Source: Enterobacter sp. Bisph1 (GTDB taxonomy: Bacteria; Pseudomonadota; Gammaproteobacteria; Enterobacterales; Enterobacteriaceae). From it: a stretch of 64,000 bases of DNA. The stretch's first letter is position 1, and every line of letters begins with the position of its first letter. The notes beneath the pieces are model-generated. The model was not told the DNA's origin. It ran no database searches and saw only the letters and a list, made by a program, of their open reading frames with translations. The translations under genes and the position numbers were made by a program. The stretch is taken from assembly GCF_000814905.1 (NCBI RefSeq), contig NZ_JXAG01000029.1, positions 1 through 64,000 of the forward strand. Reading direction: 5' to 3'. Of this stretch, positions 1 through 11,745 are shown one piece after another.

Positions 1-3
1 TAT

Positions 4-79
<76 letters not shown>

Positions 80-348
80 AATTTTCAAACTCAATAAATT
101 ATCCACAGCGGAACTCCTCGCTGGGGACGTTTTTTATTGTATTCACTAAACCTTTGTGAACAGACTTATCCACAGGTGCGACTTTCATTCGCAATATAAC
201 CATTACTTCAAAAAGTAAAATACCGCCCGCCAGGCTATTGAAAAATATCAAATAAAAAACATTTCAAAACGTTAACGCGATCGCTTGACGATTTTGCAGC
301 CGTTGAATCGTAATGTGTTTTTTATTTTATTCACAAGCTGTGGATGGC
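80..348. other. intergenic between tRNA-Gly and queG
   Basis: This is an AT-rich stretch without a credible gene. A short hairpin, CAGCG (106-110) with CGCTG (119-123), is followed by six T at 130-135 and may end the tRNA transcript. Nothing else is recognisable. Confidence 0.5.
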
Positions 349-1488
349 TTACGCATCGCGCGGCAGCCCTTTTTCAACCACCCGCACCAGCCGCTGTTTT
401 TGCGTCGTTAGAACCTCCACCACGCTGGCGTTTCGCCTCTCAATTTGCTGCGCAATCGCCCACTGTATGTGTTCGTCGAGAAGTGGGTGCTCACCTAAAC
501 GTTTTTCCAGCGCCTGCAGATTCGCCATGTCCCACGGTGCATTGCCTAAGGCGACCGCAATATTTCGCAGCCAGCGAAGATGACCAATGCGGCGGATAGC
601 TGAACCTTCCGTTACTTTCAAAAAGTGTGCTTCGCTCCAGCTAAACAGCTCAATCAGCTCTGGCGCGTGCAGGGCTTTTCGTGGGCTGAAATCCTCTTCG
701 ACGGTGAGCTGCGAGAAGCGGTTCCATGGGCAAACCAGCTGACAATCGTCGCAGCCGTAGATGCGGTTACCGATCAGCGGGCGGAATGCTTCTGGAATTG
801 CCCCTTCCAGCTCAATGGTGAGATAGGAGATGCAGCGTCGGGCATCCACCGTATAGGGTTCGACAATCGCGCCGGTTGGGCAAATGGTCATGCAGGCGAC
901 GCAGCGGCCACAGCCTTCCTCAACGGGGCTGTCGATGGGAAGGGGCAAATCTATCAGCAGCTCGCCGAGGAAAAAAAACGAACCTGCGTCGCGGCTCAGG
1001 ATAAGTGAGTGCTTACCTGTCCAGCCCAGCCCGGCTTTTTCCGCCAGCGGGCGCTCAAGAATGGGCGCGGAATCGACAAACGGTCTAAAATTCAGCGACG
1101 CACACTGCTGCTGAATCATCTCGCCCAGTTTTTTAAGCCGGTTACGCAGCAACTTATGATAATCACGGCCCAGCGCATAACGGCTGACATAGCCGAGGGA
1201 CGGATTTTTTAGGATGCTGGCGAAGGCCGCTTGTGCGGGCAGGTAATTCATGCGCACGCTTATTACGCGCAGCGTGCCGGGGAGAAGCTCGTGGGGGCGG
1301 GCGCGCATCATGCCGTGACGCGCCATCCACTCCATCTCGCCGTGATATTGTTTGTCCAGCCATGCCTGCAGTTTGGGTTCGCTGGCGCTAAGATCGGTAT
1401 CGGTAATTCCGACCCGCTGAAAACCCAGTTCAGTGCCCCACTGTTTGATTTGTTGCGCTAAATAATTGAGATCGAGGGGTTCTGACAT
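349..1488 (-). CDS. queG: epoxyqueuosine reductase QueG
   Basis: It catalyses the last step of queuosine synthesis, reducing epoxyqueuosine to queuosine in the wobble position of tRNAs with GUN anticodons. It is a cytoplasmic cobalamin and iron-sulfur enzyme. The protein has 379 residues, the same as E. coli QueG. Two ferredoxin-like clusters are visible: CGRCVACMTICP and CDDCQLVCPW. The frame is open for 36 more codons upstream, but [13 protein letters not shown] matches the family start. The start codon overlaps the nnr start on the opposite strand (shared CATG at 1486-1489), so each promoter must lie inside the neighbouring gene. Confidence 0.96.
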   Translation of the reverse strand: MSEPLDLNYLAQQIKQWGTELGFQRVGITDTDLSASEPKLQAWLDKQYHGEMEWMARHGMMRARPHELLPGTLRVISVRMNYLPAQAAFASILKNPSLGYVSRYALGRDYHKLLRNRLKKLGEMIQQQCASLNFRPFVDSAPILERPLAEKAGLGWTGKHSLILSRDAGSFFFLGELLIDLPLPIDSPVEEGCGRCVACMTICPTGAIVEPYTVDARRCISYLTIELEGAIPEAFRPLIGNRIYGCDDCQLVCPWNRFSQLTVEEDFSPRKALHAPELIELFSWSEAHFLKVTEGSAIRRIGHLRWLRNIAVALGNAPWDMANLQALEKRLGEHPLLDEHIQWAIAQQIERRNASVVEVLTTQKQRLVRVVEKGLPRDA

Positions 1489-3013
1489 GACGGACCATAC
1501 TATGAAGAAAATCGCAGCAAGTATACCACACTCTGTCTGGCCTGCGGAGGACCTCAAACGTCTTGAAACAGAGGCTGCGGATAGCCTCGGTATCACGCTT
1601 TATGAACTGATGCAGCGCGCGGGCGAAGCGGCGTTTAATATTGCGCGGCTACACTTTCCCGACGCGCGCCGCTGGCTGGTGCTGTGCGGCCACGGCAATA
1701 ACGGTGGCGATGGTTATGTCGTGGCGCGATTAGCAACGGCGGCGGGTATTTCCGTCACGCTTGTGGCGTTAGAAAGCGATAAGCCACTGCCGGAGGAAGC
1801 AGAGCAGGCGCGCGCAGCCTGGCTTAATGCGGGCGGCGAGATCCATGCGGCGGACCTGCTATGGCCGGAAGAGATTGATCTGATTATTGATGGGCTGTTT
1901 GGCACCGGTCTCACCCGCGCGCCGCGCGATGCAGCGGCTGAGCTTATCGAACGCGCCAATGGGCATCCTGCGCCGGTAGTGGCGTTGGATATACCCTCTG
2001 GTCTGAACGCGCAAACCGGCGTTGCTGCCGGTGCGGTGATAAATGCGTGTCATACCGTAACGTTTATCGCCTTAAAACCAGGTCTGTTGACCGGCAAGGC
2101 GCGCGAGTGGGTCGGGACGCTTCATCATCATGGGCTGGGGCTTGACGACTTTCTCGCCGGCCAGCAGACACTGATTTCTCGTTATGATGCCAGCCAGCTT
2201 GCTCACTGGTTTACACCGCGTCGTCCCACGTCTCATAAAGGCGATTTCGGGCGACTGGTCATTATCGGTGGCGATCACGGGACGGTGGGCGCGGTACGCA
2301 TGACGGGCGAAGCGGCGTTACGTACGGGCGCGGGCTTAGTGCGCGTGTTGACGCGGCGTGAAAATATCGCGCCGATTATCACTGCCCGTCCTGAACTGAT
2401 GGTAAATGAATTGACCGCCGAGTCGCTGGATGAGTGCCTCGAATGGGCGGATGTGGTGGTTATTGGCCCCGGTCTTGGGCAGCAAGAGTGGGGGAAAAAG
2501 GCGCTGCAAAAAGTGGAGAATTTCCGCAAACCGATGTTATGGGATGCGGATGCGTTGAACCTTCTGGCAATCAATCCCGATAAACGTCACAATCGCATTT
2601 TGACGCCGCATCCCGGCGAAGCCGCACGATTACTCAACTGTAGCGTGGCGGAAATTGAAAGCGACCGCTTACTTTCCGCCCGGCGTCTGGTACAACGTTA
2701 CGCAGGCGTGGTGGTGTTAAAAGGTGCAGGCACGATTATCGCCTGCGAAGAGGGCGAAACGGGCATTATCGATGCCGGGAACGCGGGGATGGCAAGTGGC
2801 GGGATGGGCGATGTGCTTTCAGGCATTATCGGCTCGCTACTGGGGCAAAAAATGAGCTTATATGATGCAGCGTGTGCCGGCTGCGTCGCCCATGGCACCG
2901 CAGCAGATCGCTTTGCCGCACAGCAAGGGCAGCGCGGTATGCTCGCCACCGATCTTTTTAGCACGCTGTTGCGTGTAGTTAACCCGGATGTAATTGAAAT
3001 AGAAGATGATTAA
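1487..3013 (+). CDS. nnr: bifunctional NAD(P)HX epimerase/dehydratase Nnr
   Basis: It repairs hydrated NADH and NADPH. The N-terminal half (about 1-220) is the epimerase, with the [10 protein letters not shown] motif. The C-terminal half is the ADP-dependent dehydratase, with [15 protein letters not shown]. The length is 508 residues, close to 515 in E. coli. The start at MTDHTMKK is chosen because it matches the E. coli start and has AGGGG about 7 bases upstream (within queG). An alternative ATG lies at 1502. It overlaps tsaE by 8 bases, so the two are translationally coupled. Confidence 0.96.
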   Translation: MTDHTMKKIAASIPHSVWPAEDLKRLETEAADSLGITLYELMQRAGEAAFNIARLHFPDARRWLVLCGHGNNGGDGYVVARLATAAGISVTLVALESDKPLPEEAEQARAAWLNAGGEIHAADLLWPEEIDLIIDGLFGTGLTRAPRDAAAELIERANGHPAPVVALDIPSGLNAQTGVAAGAVINACHTVTFIALKPGLLTGKAREWVGTLHHHGLGLDDFLAGQQTLISRYDASQLAHWFTPRRPTSHKGDFGRLVIIGGDHGTVGAVRMTGEAALRTGAGLVRVLTRRENIAPIITARPELMVNELTAESLDECLEWADVVVIGPGLGQQEWGKKALQKVENFRKPMLWDADALNLLAINPDKRHNRILTPHPGEAARLLNCSVAEIESDRLLSARRLVQRYAGVVVLKGAGTIIACEEGETGIIDAGNAGMASGGMGDVLSGIIGSLLGQKMSLYDAACAGCVAHGTAADRFAAQQGQRGMLATDLFSTLLRVVNPDVIEIEDD

Positions 3014-3467
3014 TCGAGTTATTCCTTTACCTGACGAGCAATCGACCCTGGATCTCGGCAAGCGCATTGCGCAGGCCTGCGACGGCGCAACGGTTATCTA
3101 TTTATATGGCGATCTGGGCGCAGGTAAAACCACCTTTAGCCGTGGTTTTTTGCAGGCGTTAGGCCATAACGGCAATGTGAAAAGCCCGACCTACACTCTG
3201 GTTGAACCTTACACCCTTGATAATCTGATGGTGTACCACTTCGATCTTTACCGCCTTGCGGATCCTGAAGAGCTGGAATTTATGGGCATCCGTGATTATT
3301 TCGCCAATGATGCGATCTGCCTGGTCGAGTGGCCGCAGCAAGGCGCGGGCGTGCTGCCCGAACCGGATATTGAAATCCACTTTGATTATCAGGCTCAGGG
3401 GCGTGAGGCGCGCGTAAACGCTGTATCCTCATCTGGCGATGCCTTAATGGCGCGAATCGCCGATTAA
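3006..3467 (+). CDS. tsaE: tRNA threonylcarbamoyladenosine ATPase TsaE
   Basis: This is the small P-loop ATPase of the TsaBDE complex that makes t6A37 in ANN-decoding tRNAs. It has 153 residues as in E. coli. The Walker A sequence is [10 protein letters not shown] near residue 38, followed by the family block [10 protein letters not shown] and CLVEWPQQG. It starts inside the end of nnr and is followed after 14 bases by amiB, the E. coli order. It is essential in most bacteria. Confidence 0.97.
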   Translation: MINRVIPLPDEQSTLDLGKRIAQACDGATVIYLYGDLGAGKTTFSRGFLQALGHNGNVKSPTYTLVEPYTLDNLMVYHFDLYRLADPEELEFMGIRDYFANDAICLVEWPQQGAGVLPEPDIEIHFDYQAQGREARVNAVSSSGDALMARIAD

Positions 3468-3481
3468 CTGGAAAGATGAAC

Positions 3482-4810
3482 ATGATCTGTCGCGTGAAAA
3501 GTTGGTTGGCGTTGGCCCTCGTGCTGCTCTGTACACAGGCGAATGCGGCAAGTTTAGCGGATATTCAAGTGTCGAATGGCGACAGCCAGGCGCGCATTAC
3601 CTTTAGCTTTATGGGCGATCCTGATTATTCGTTTTCCCAGCAGGGCAAACGCAGCGTGGCGCTGGATATTAAACAGACCGGAACCATTCAGGGTCTACCG
3701 CTCCAGTTTAGCGGCAATAATCTGGTAAAAAGCATTCGTGCCGGTACGGCGCAGGACAATCAGTCAATTCGCCTGGTGGTGGATCTGACGCAAAATGGCA
3801 AAACGCGTGCGGTGAAACAGCAAAGCGGTGCGGGTTACACGGTGGTCTTTACTATTGACGCCGACGTACCGCCGCCACCGCCGCCGCCAAAAGCGGTGGT
3901 CAAACGCGTAGAAACCCCGGCGGTGATCCCGCAGCAAACCACACCTGGACGCAATCCGTTTAAAGGTGAAAATGACCGAATTACCAGCGTCACCAGCAGC
4001 AATACCATCACCCGCCCGGCAGTGCAGACGCGCGTTGCCTCGGGTGACAAAGTGGTAATTGCTATTGATGCCGGACACGGTGGCCAGGATCCCGGCGCGA
4101 TTGGCGGTGGGGGCACACAAGAGAAAAATGTTACCATCGCGATTGCCCGTAAGCTGCGCGCGCTGCTAAATGAAGATCCCTTGTTCAAACCGGTGATGAC
4201 CCGCGACGGCGACTACTTTATTTCGGTAATGGGCCGTTCTGACGTGGCGCGTAAGCAGAATGCGAACTTCCTCGTCTCGATTCACGCGGATGCGGCGCCT
4301 AACCGCGACGCAACCGGCGCGTCGGTATGGGTGCTGTCAAACCGGCGTGCGAACAGTGAAATGGCGGGCTGGCTTGAGCAGCATGAGAAGCAGTCGGAGC
4401 TGCTCGGCGGGGCAGGAGATGTGCTGGCAAACAGCCAGGCCGATCCCTATCTGAGCCAGGCGGTGCTGGATTTACAATTCGGCCATTCTCAGCGTGTAGG
4501 TTATGATGTTGCTACTAATATGCTCAGCCAGCTGCAACGCATCGGCTCCCTGCATAAACGCCGCCCGGAACATGCCAGCCTGGGTGTTCTGCGCTCGCCA
4601 GATATCCCCTCTGTATTGGTTGAAACGGGTTTTATCAGTAACGGCAGCGAAGAGCGGTTATTAGGCAGCGATGCGTACCAGCAGCAAATTGCCGAAGCGA
4701 TTTATGGCGGGCTGCGCAACTATTTCCTTGCCCATCCGTTGCAATCAGCACCGCAGAGCGGCGGACAAACCGCCAGCGCGGGCTTATCTGCTAACGGACT
4801 GCTTAATTAA
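3482..4810 (+). CDS. amiB: N-acetylmuramoyl-L-alanine amidase AmiB
   Basis: A periplasmic zinc amidase that splits septal peptidoglycan and is activated by EnvC. It has a signal peptide (about residues 1-23, ending ANA), an AMIN domain (about 25-125), a proline-rich linker with eight prolines in a row, and a C-terminal Amidase_3 domain with [19 protein letters not shown] and LVETGFISN. The ATG at 3482 is preferred over the one at 3476. GGAAAG ends directly before 3476, too close for that codon but well placed for 3482, and MICRVKSW aligns with E. coli MMYRIRNW. The length is 442 residues. Confidence 0.96.
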   Translation: MICRVKSWLALALVLLCTQANAASLADIQVSNGDSQARITFSFMGDPDYSFSQQGKRSVALDIKQTGTIQGLPLQFSGNNLVKSIRAGTAQDNQSIRLVVDLTQNGKTRAVKQQSGAGYTVVFTIDADVPPPPPPPKAVVKRVETPAVIPQQTTPGRNPFKGENDRITSVTSSNTITRPAVQTRVASGDKVVIAIDAGHGGQDPGAIGGGGTQEKNVTIAIARKLRALLNEDPLFKPVMTRDGDYFISVMGRSDVARKQNANFLVSIHADAAPNRDATGASVWVLSNRRANSEMAGWLEQHEKQSELLGGAGDVLANSQADPYLSQAVLDLQFGHSQRVGYDVATNMLSQLQRIGSLHKRRPEHASLGVLRSPDIPSVLVETGFISNGSEERLLGSDAYQQQIAEAIYGGLRNYFLAHPLQSAPQSGGQTASAGLSANGLLN

Positions 4811-4820
4811 GGATCTTTTC

Positions 4821-6677
4821 ATGCCGATACAGGTTCTACCGCCACAGCTTGCGAACCAGATCGCCGCAGGCGAAGTGGTTGAACGTCCTGCGTCGGTGGT
4901 AAAAGAGTTAGTGGAAAACAGCCTTGATGCGGGCGCAACGCGCATTGATATAGATATCGAACGCGGTGGCGCCAAGCTGATTCGCATCCGCGACAACGGG
5001 TCCGGCATCAAAAAGGATGAACTGGCGTTAGCGCTGGCGCGCCACGCCACCAGTAAAATTGCTTCGCTGGATGACCTGGAGGCGATTGTTAGCCTCGGTT
5101 TTCGCGGCGAAGCGCTGGCCAGTATCAGCTCGGTTTCCCGTTTAACCCTCACTTCCCGTACTGCCGATCAGCAAGAAGCCTGGCAGGCATACGCCGAAGG
5201 GCGCGAGATGGCGGTGACGGTCAAACCCGCGGCCCACCCGGTGGGCACCACCCTTGAAGTGCTGGATCTGTTTTACAATACCCCCGCGCGGCGCAAATTT
5301 ATGCGCACGGAGAAAACCGAGTTTGGTCATATCGACGAGGTGATTCGCCGCATCGCGCTGGCGCGCTTCGACGTCACAATTAACCTTAATCACAACGGCA
5401 AAATGGTGCGCCAGTACCGGGCGGTGGCTCAGGATGGGCAAAAAGAGCGCCGCCTCGGCGCGATTTGCGGTACGCCGTTTTTAGAACAGGCGTTAGCCAT
5501 TGAGTGGCAGCACGGCGATTTAGCCCTGCGCGGTTGGGTGGCGGATCCCAAACGTACCTCCAGCGCCTTCGCCGAGATCCAGTATTGCTATGTAAATGGC
5601 CGCATGATGCGCGACCGATTGATTAATCACGCCATTCGCCAGGCCTGTGAAGACAAGCTCGGGGCGGATCAGCAGCCAGCGTTCGTTCTTTATCTGGAGA
5701 TCGATCCCCATCAGGTCGATGTGAATGTCCATCCGGCTAAGCATGAAGTGCGCTTCCATCAATCGCGGCTGGTGCATGACTTTATCTACCAGGGCGTCGT
5801 GAGCGTGCTGCAACAGCAAACTGAAACGCTGTTACCGCTGGCGGAAGAACCGGCCCCCAGAACGTTGCCGGAGAACCGGGTAGCGGCGGGGCGTAACCAG
5901 TTCGCCGAGCCATTAGTTACCCGTGAGCCGCAGGCACCGCGTTATGCGACCTCATCTAACGAAGGGGCACGCAGCGGTGGCGCGCCTGCTCAGCCGTGGC
6001 CAAACGCCCAGCCGGGTTATCAAAAGCAGCAGGGGGCGCTCTATCGACAACTGCTGGAAACGCCCATCGCCGAACGCAAAGGGGGAAAAACAGAGGCTGC
6101 TGGCCCTGCCCTGGAAGGCCATAGCCAGAGCTTTGGCCGTGTATTGACCCTGATTGCCCCGCATTATGCGCTGCTTGAACGTGATGGAAATCTGGCATTA
6201 CTAGCGCTGCCCGTCGCCGAACGCTGGCTGCGCCATGCCCAATTATCGCCGGACAACGCGCCCAGCTGCGGACAGCCCTTGTTGATTCCGGTGCGTTTAA
6301 AAATCTCTGCCGATGAGAGTGCGGTTTTGAAGCGCACTCAGGGCGTACTGGCGGAAATGGGTATCGAATTTGTCCCCGATGGCCAGTACGTAACCATCCG
6401 AGCAGTACCTTTACCCTTGCGCCAACAAAATTTACAAATCTTGATTCCCGCTCTGATAGGCTACCTGGCGCAGCAGACAAGCATTGACGCGGTGAATATC
6501 GCCCACTGGCTGGCGCGCCAGCTGGCGAGTGAACATCCACAATGGAGCGTGGCGCAGGCGATAACCCTGCTTGCCGACGTTGAACGCCTTTGTCCGCATC
6601 TGGTGAAGACCCCGCCGGATGGTTTATTACAACCTGTCGATTTACAAAAAGCGATGATCGCGCTGAAAAATGAGTGA
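4821..6677 (+). CDS. mutL: DNA mismatch repair protein MutL
   Basis: A GHKL ATPase that links MutS mismatch recognition to MutH and UvrD. It has 618 residues (E. coli 615). The ATPase motifs are [17 protein letters not shown] and [10 protein letters not shown] in the first 105 residues. A variable linker (about 340-440) is followed by the C-terminal dimerisation domain. The frame is open further upstream into amiB, but [18 protein letters not shown] is the invariant family start and has AAGGA upstream. It overlaps miaA by 8 bases. Confidence 0.97.
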   Translation: MPIQVLPPQLANQIAAGEVVERPASVVKELVENSLDAGATRIDIDIERGGAKLIRIRDNGSGIKKDELALALARHATSKIASLDDLEAIVSLGFRGEALASISSVSRLTLTSRTADQQEAWQAYAEGREMAVTVKPAAHPVGTTLEVLDLFYNTPARRKFMRTEKTEFGHIDEVIRRIALARFDVTINLNHNGKMVRQYRAVAQDGQKERRLGAICGTPFLEQALAIEWQHGDLALRGWVADPKRTSSAFAEIQYCYVNGRMMRDRLINHAIRQACEDKLGADQQPAFVLYLEIDPHQVDVNVHPAKHEVRFHQSRLVHDFIYQGVVSVLQQQTETLLPLAEEPAPRTLPENRVAAGRNQFAEPLVTREPQAPRYATSSNEGARSGGAPAQPWPNAQPGYQKQQGALYRQLLETPIAERKGGKTEAAGPALEGHSQSFGRVLTLIAPHYALLERDGNLALLALPVAERWLRHAQLSPDNAPSCGQPLLIPVRLKISADESAVLKRTQGVLAEMGIEFVPDGQYVTIRAVPLPLRQQNLQILIPALIGYLAQQTSIDAVNIAHWLARQLASEHPQWSVAQAITLLADVERLCPHLVKTPPDGLLQPVDLQKAMIALKNE

Positions 6678-7620
6678 AGTGAGTAAAGCAAACCTGCCAA
6701 AGGCAATTTTTTTGATGGGGCCGACGGCCTCCGGTAAAACCGCATTAGCGATTGAGCTTCGTAAAGTTTTGCCAGTAGAGTTGATAAGCGTAGATTCTGC
6801 CCTTATCTATCGTGGAATGGATATCGGTACCGCCAAGCCGAATGCGCAGGAGCTAGAGGCTGCGCCGCACCGGTTGTTGGATATTCTCGATCCCGCGCAG
6901 GCCTGGTCTGCGGCTGATTTTCGCCGCGCCGCCCTCGCCGAGATGAGAGAGATAACCGATGCCGGGCGTATTCCTTTGCTGGTAGGCGGGACGATGCTCT
7001 ACTTTAAGGCGTTGCTGGAAGGTTTATCGCCCCTTCCGTCGGCAGATGCGCAGGTACGAGCGGGTATTGAAAAACAGGCGGCAGAACGCGGTTGGGATGC
7101 GTTACATCGGCAGTTACAGGAGATCGATCCTGTAGCAGCAGCGCGGATTCATCCAAATGATCCGCAAAGGCTTTCCCGAGCACTGGAAGTTTTTTTCATT
7201 TCGGGTAAAACTTTAACAGATCTGACGCAAACCTCAGGAGACGCTCTGCCTTACCAGGTGCATCAGTTCGCCATCGCCCCGGCGAGCCGTGAACTGCTCC
7301 ATCAACGAATTGAGCAGCGTTTTCATCAGATGTTGGCTTCAGGTTTTGAAGCAGAAGTACGGGCGCTTTTTGCTCGTGGTGATTTGCATACGGATATGCC
7401 TTCCGTTCGTTGTGTGGGATACCGCCAGATGTGGTCTTATCTTGAAGGCGAGATTTCATACGATGAAATGGTTTATCGAGGTATTTGCGCGACGAGACAG
7501 TTAGCCAAGCGGCAGATTACCTGGTTACGGGGTTGGGATGGCGTTCACTGGTTAGAGAGTGAAAAGCCAGAACAGTCTTACCGTGACGTGTTACAGGTTG
7601 TTAGTGCTATCGCAGGGTGA
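6670..7620 (+). CDS. miaA: tRNA dimethylallyltransferase MiaA
   Basis: It adds the isopentenyl group to A37 of UNN-decoding tRNAs. It has 316 residues, identical in length to E. coli MiaA. The P-loop is [10 protein letters not shown], followed by [18 protein letters not shown] and the C-terminal [13 protein letters not shown] block. It overlaps the end of mutL. In E. coli the promoters of hfq lie within miaA, and the same arrangement is likely here. Confidence 0.97.
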   Translation: MSEVSKANLPKAIFLMGPTASGKTALAIELRKVLPVELISVDSALIYRGMDIGTAKPNAQELEAAPHRLLDILDPAQAWSAADFRRAALAEMREITDAGRIPLLVGGTMLYFKALLEGLSPLPSADAQVRAGIEKQAAERGWDALHRQLQEIDPVAAARIHPNDPQRLSRALEVFFISGKTLTDLTQTSGDALPYQVHQFAIAPASRELLHQRIEQRFHQMLASGFEAEVRALFARGDLHTDMPSVRCVGYRQMWSYLEGEISYDEMVYRGICATRQLAKRQITWLRGWDGVHWLESEKPEQSYRDVLQVVSAIAG

Positions 7621-7631
7621 ATGTGTACAAT
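7598..7631 (+). promoter_or_regulatory. candidate proximal hfq promoter
   Basis: A TACAAT hexamer at 7626-7631, just after the miaA stop, lies in the position of the proximal hfq promoter in E. coli and its TGTGTACAAT context is the same. A -35 match is poor. The 86-base leader that follows ends with AAGGAAAAG before the hfq ATG. Confidence 0.35.
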
Positions 7632-7704
7632 TACGTCGTATCGTGCGCAAATTTTTACGCAGTTTTCAGAACTTACGGGTTCTAAGTACAAAACAAGCAT
7701 ATAA

Positions 7705-8022
<318 letters not shown>

Positions 8023-8045
8023 GGTTGACGGCTGATTTTCCAGAT

Positions 8046-8080
8046 CGGGGAGCCAGTAAAGCTGTGTTCCCCGCTGGTAT
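8046..8080 (+). terminator. hairpin between hfq and hflX
   Basis: CGGGGA (8046-8051) pairs with TCCCCG (8068-8073) across a 16-base loop, followed by a short TTTTA. It probably attenuates rather than stops transcription, since hflX follows in the same direction. Confidence 0.4.
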
Positions 8081-8097
8081 TTTATGAGGGTTTACGC

Positions 8098-9378
8098 TTG
8101 TTTGACCGTTATGACGCCGGTGAGCAGGCGGTACTGGTACACATCTATTTTTCGCAAGACAAAGATATGGAAGACCTCCAGGAGTTTGAAGCTCTGGTTT
8201 CTTCCGCCGGTGTCGAAGCAATGCAGGTGATTACCGGTAGCCGTAAAGCACCGCATCCTAAGTATTTTGTTGGTGAAGGTAAAGCAGTCGAAATTGCGGA
8301 TGCCGTAAAATCTGCGGGTGCTTCTGTTGTGCTCTTTGATCATGCGCTAACCCCAGCCCAGGAACGTAACCTGGAGAGGCTGTGCGAATGTCGTGTAATC
8401 GATCGCACGGGTCTGATATTAGATATTTTCGCTCAGCGTGCGCGTACCCATGAGGGTAAATTGCAGGTTGAGCTGGCGCAGTTGCGCCATCTGGCGACAC
8501 GCCTTGTGCGTGGCTGGACCCACCTTGAACGACAAAAGGGCGGCATTGGTTTACGCGGTCCGGGTGAAACCCAGCTCGAAACCGACCGTCGTTTGTTGCG
8601 TAACCGTATTACCCAGATCCTTTCGCGCCTCGAAAAGGTTGAAAAACAGCGTGAGCAGGGGCGTCGTTCCCGCACAAAAGCCGACATTCCAACGGTCTCA
8701 CTGGTGGGGTATACCAACGCCGGTAAATCCACGCTGTTTAACCAGATAACCCAGGCGAAGGTCTACGCGGCCGATCAGCTGTTTGCCACGCTCGATCCCA
8801 CGTTACGCCGTATCGACGTCGAGGACGTAGGCGAAACGGTGCTGGCAGATACGGTAGGGTTTATTCGCCATCTACCGCACGATTTGGTGGCGGCATTTAA
8901 AGCCACCCTGCAGGAGACGCGCCAGGCAACGTTGCTGCTGCACGTTATTGATGCGGCGGATGTGCGGGTGCAGGAAAACATTGATGCAGTAAACACCGTG
9001 CTGGAAGAGATTGATGCGCACGATATCCCGACGCTGCTGGTGATGAATAAAATCGATATGCTGGATGATTTCGAACCGCGTATCGACCGGGATGAAGAGA
9101 ATAAACCAATCCGTGTCTGGCTCTCTGCTCAGACGGGGGTTGGCGTACCACTGTTATTCCAGGCTTTGACGGAGCGCCTTGCGGGCGAGGTGGCGCAGCA
9201 TACGCTGCTATTACCTCCGCAGGAAGGGCGTCTGAGAAGTCGGTTTTACCAGCTTCAGGCAATAGAAAAAGAGTGGATGGAAGACGATGGCAGCGTCGGT
9301 TTGCAGGTGCGTATGCCGATTGTCGACTGGCGTCGACTCTGTAAACAAGAACCGGCACTTGTCGAGTATGTCGTTTGA
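8098..9378 (+). CDS. hflX: ribosome-associated GTPase HflX
   Basis: A heat-shock GTPase that splits stalled 70S ribosomes. It has 426 residues as in E. coli. The N-terminal HflX domain precedes an Obg-like G domain with GYTNAGKST (G1), DTVGF (G3) and NKID (G4). The start is a TTG codon at 8098 with GAGGG 7 bases upstream; [18 protein letters not shown] matches the family start and no nearer ATG fits. It belongs to the hfq-hflXKC cluster. Confidence 0.96.
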   Translation: MFDRYDAGEQAVLVHIYFSQDKDMEDLQEFEALVSSAGVEAMQVITGSRKAPHPKYFVGEGKAVEIADAVKSAGASVVLFDHALTPAQERNLERLCECRVIDRTGLILDIFAQRARTHEGKLQVELAQLRHLATRLVRGWTHLERQKGGIGLRGPGETQLETDRRLLRNRITQILSRLEKVEKQREQGRRSRTKADIPTVSLVGYTNAGKSTLFNQITQAKVYAADQLFATLDPTLRRIDVEDVGETVLADTVGFIRHLPHDLVAAFKATLQETRQATLLLHVIDAADVRVQENIDAVNTVLEEIDAHDIPTLLVMNKIDMLDDFEPRIDRDEENKPIRVWLSAQTGVGVPLLFQALTERLAGEVAQHTLLLPPQEGRLRSRFYQLQAIEKEWMEDDGSVGLQVRMPIVDWRRLCKQEPALVEYVV

Positions 9379-9458
9379 CCGACAGCCTGAAGATTTTTCC
9401 CCTTTGGGGGTGCCCGCAAAGGCCGGGTATACACCGCAAATAAATATGGAGCACATAC

Positions 9459-10715
9459 ATGGCGTGGAATCAGCCCGGTAACAACGGACAAGACCGCGAC
9501 CCGTGGGGAAGCAGCAAACCAGGCGGCAACTCTGAGGGAAATGGAAACAAAGGCGGTCGCGATCAGGGGCCACCTGATCTGGATGATATTTTCCGCAAAC
9601 TGAGTAAAAAACTCGGTGGGCTGGGCGGAGGTAAAAGCACCGGCGGCGGTAATCCAGGCACAACGGGTCCGCGCGGCCCGGCGAGCGGCCGCATCATCGG
9701 CATCGTTGCCGCGGCGGCCGTCATTATCTGGGCTGCGACAGGTTTCTACACCATCAAAGAAGCGGAACGCGGTGTAGTTACCCGCTTCGGCAAGTTCAGC
9801 CATCTCGTCGAACCGGGTCTGAACTGGAAGCCGACCTTTATTGATAACGTCACCGCCGTTAACGTCGAATCCGTGCGTGAACTGGCGGCGTCCGGCGTAA
9901 TGCTGACCTCTGACGAAAACGTGGTGCGCGTTGAGATGAACGTACAGTACCGCGTTACCGATCCGGAACGTTACCTGTTTAGCGTGACCAGCGCCGACGA
10001 TAGCCTGCGTCAGGCGACGGACAGCGCCCTGCGCGGCGTCATCGGTAAATACACCATGGATCGTATCCTGACGGAAGGCCGTACCGTTATTCGTAGCGAT
10101 ACCCAGCGCGAGCTGGAAGAGACCATTCGTCCTTACAACATGGGGATTACCCTGCTGGACGTTAACTTCCAGGCCGCTCGTCCGCCGGAAGAGGTGAAAG
10201 CGGCGTTTGATGACGCGATTGCCGCCCGTGAAAACGAACAGCAGTTTATTCGCGAAGCGGAAGCCTACACCAACGAAGTTCAGCCGCGAGCGAACGGCCA
10301 GGCGCAGCGTATCCTTGAAGAAGCGCGCGCGTATAAAACACAGACCATCCTGGAAGCACAGGGTGAAGTGGCGCGGTTTGCCAAAATCCTGCCGGAATAC
10401 AAAGCCGCGCCGGAGATTACCCGCGAGCGTCTGTATATCGAAACCATGGAAAAAGTGCTGAGCCATACCCGCAAAGTGCTGGTTAACGATAAAGGCGGTA
10501 ACCTGATGGTTCTGCCGCTGGATCAGATGCTGAAAGGCGGTAATGCGCCTGCCGCTAAGAGTGATAACAGCGGCGCGAATAACCTGCTGCGCCTGCCACC
10601 ATCATCAAACTCCGGCAGCAGTGCCAACAGCGCCCCGGCAACATCTGCGGGAGATATCATGGACCAACGCCGCGTTAACGCGCAGCGTAACGACTACCAG
10701 CGTCAGGGGGAATAA
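9459..10715 (+). CDS. hflK: FtsH protease regulator HflK
   Basis: An SPFH/prohibitin-type inner-membrane protein that forms a cage with HflC around FtsH and modulates degradation of membrane proteins. It has 418 residues (E. coli 419). A glycine-rich cytoplasmic N-terminus (about 1-75) precedes one membrane segment (about 79-97, IIGIVAAAAVIIWAATGFY) and the periplasmic SPFH domain. It is followed by hflC after two bases. Confidence 0.97.
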   Translation: MAWNQPGNNGQDRDPWGSSKPGGNSEGNGNKGGRDQGPPDLDDIFRKLSKKLGGLGGGKSTGGGNPGTTGPRGPASGRIIGIVAAAAVIIWAATGFYTIKEAERGVVTRFGKFSHLVEPGLNWKPTFIDNVTAVNVESVRELAASGVMLTSDENVVRVEMNVQYRVTDPERYLFSVTSADDSLRQATDSALRGVIGKYTMDRILTEGRTVIRSDTQRELEETIRPYNMGITLLDVNFQAARPPEEVKAAFDDAIAARENEQQFIREAEAYTNEVQPRANGQAQRILEEARAYKTQTILEAQGEVARFAKILPEYKAAPEITRERLYIETMEKVLSHTRKVLVNDKGGNLMVLPLDQMLKGGNAPAAKSDNSGANNLLRLPPSSNSGSSANSAPATSAGDIMDQRRVNAQRNDYQRQGE

Positions 10716-10717
10716 CG

Positions 10718-11722
10718 ATGCGTAAGTCAGTTATCGCGATTATCATCATCGTGCTGGTAGTGCTCTACACCTCAATTTTTGTCGTGAAAGAAGGCGAGCG
10801 CGGCATCTCATTGCGCTTTGGTAAAGTATTGCGTGACAGCGACAACAAGCCGCTGGTTTTCGCACCGGGCCTGCACTTCAAAATGCCGTTTATTGAATCA
10901 GTTAAATTGCTTGATGCCCGTATCCAGACCATGGATAACCAGGCCGATCGCTTTGTGACCAAAGAGAAGAAAGATCTGATCGTCGACTCTTATATTAAGT
11001 GGCGTATCAGCGATTTCAGCCGCTACTATCTGGCGACCGGCGGCGGCGACGTCTCCCAGGCGGAAGTGCTGCTGAAACGTAAATTCTCTGACCGTCTGCG
11101 TTCTGAAATCGGGCGTCTGGATGTGAAAGATATCGTTACGGATTCTCGCGGTCGTTTGACCCTCGAAGTGCGCGATGCGCTGAACTCGGGCACGGCCGGT
11201 ACCGAAGATGAAGTGACCACGCCAGCGGCAGACGATGCTATCGCCAAAGCGGCCGAGCGCGTTCAGGCTGAAACCAATGGCAAAGTGCCGGTGGTCAATC
11301 CGAACAGCATGGCGGCGTTAGGTATCGAAGTGGTGGATGTGCGTATTAAGCAGATCAACCTGCCGGCGGAAGTGTCCGATGCTATCTACAACCGTATGCG
11401 CGCCGAGCGTGAAGCGGTTGCCCGTCGCCATCGCTCGCAAGGCCAGGAAGAAGCGGAAAAACTGCGCGCTGGCGCGGATTACGAAGTGACGAAAACGCTG
11501 GCAGAATCCGAACGTCAGGGCCGTATCCTGCGCGGTGAAGGCGATGCGGAAGCCGCTAAGCTGTTTGCAGACGCATTCAGTCAGGATCCGGATTTCTACG
11601 CCTTTATCCGTAGCCTGCGTGCTTATGAAAACAGCTTCCAGAGCAACCAGGACGTTATGGTACTCAGCCCGGAGAGCGACTTCTTCCGCTATATGAAGAC
11701 GCCGTCCTCCGCAACGCGTTAA
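10718..11722 (+). CDS. hflC: FtsH protease regulator HflC
   Basis: The partner of HflK in the FtsH holoenzyme. It has 334 residues as in E. coli. An N-terminal membrane anchor (SVIAIIIIVLVVLYTSIFVV, about 4-23) is followed by the SPFH domain and a coiled-coil stretch rich in A, E and R (about 220-290). It begins 2 bases after the hflK stop, so the two are surely cotranscribed, and it ends just before a strong terminator. Confidence 0.97.
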   Translation: MRKSVIAIIIIVLVVLYTSIFVVKEGERGISLRFGKVLRDSDNKPLVFAPGLHFKMPFIESVKLLDARIQTMDNQADRFVTKEKKDLIVDSYIKWRISDFSRYYLATGGGDVSQAEVLLKRKFSDRLRSEIGRLDVKDIVTDSRGRLTLEVRDALNSGTAGTEDEVTTPAADDAIAKAAERVQAETNGKVPVVNPNSMAALGIEVVDVRIKQINLPAEVSDAIYNRMRAEREAVARRHRSQGQEEAEKLRAGADYEVTKTLAESERQGRILRGEGDAEAAKLFADAFSQDPDFYAFIRSLRAYENSFQSNQDVMVLSPESDFFRYMKTPSSATR

Positions 11723-11745
11723 GATAAAATTGCTGTTTTAACATT

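Noticed and set aside
1466-1486. Upstream extension of nnr
   Set aside because: The extra seven codons are not found in E. coli Nnr, and the shared CATG start fits both genes.
3871-3897. GC-rich CCGCCACCGCCGCC tract, a possible repeat
   Set aside because: It encodes the polyproline linker of AmiB, which is present in E. coli as well.
9255-10466. 403-codon reverse frame opposite hflK
   Set aside because: A shadow of hflK: it starts inside the gene, has no ribosome site and no recognisable domain.
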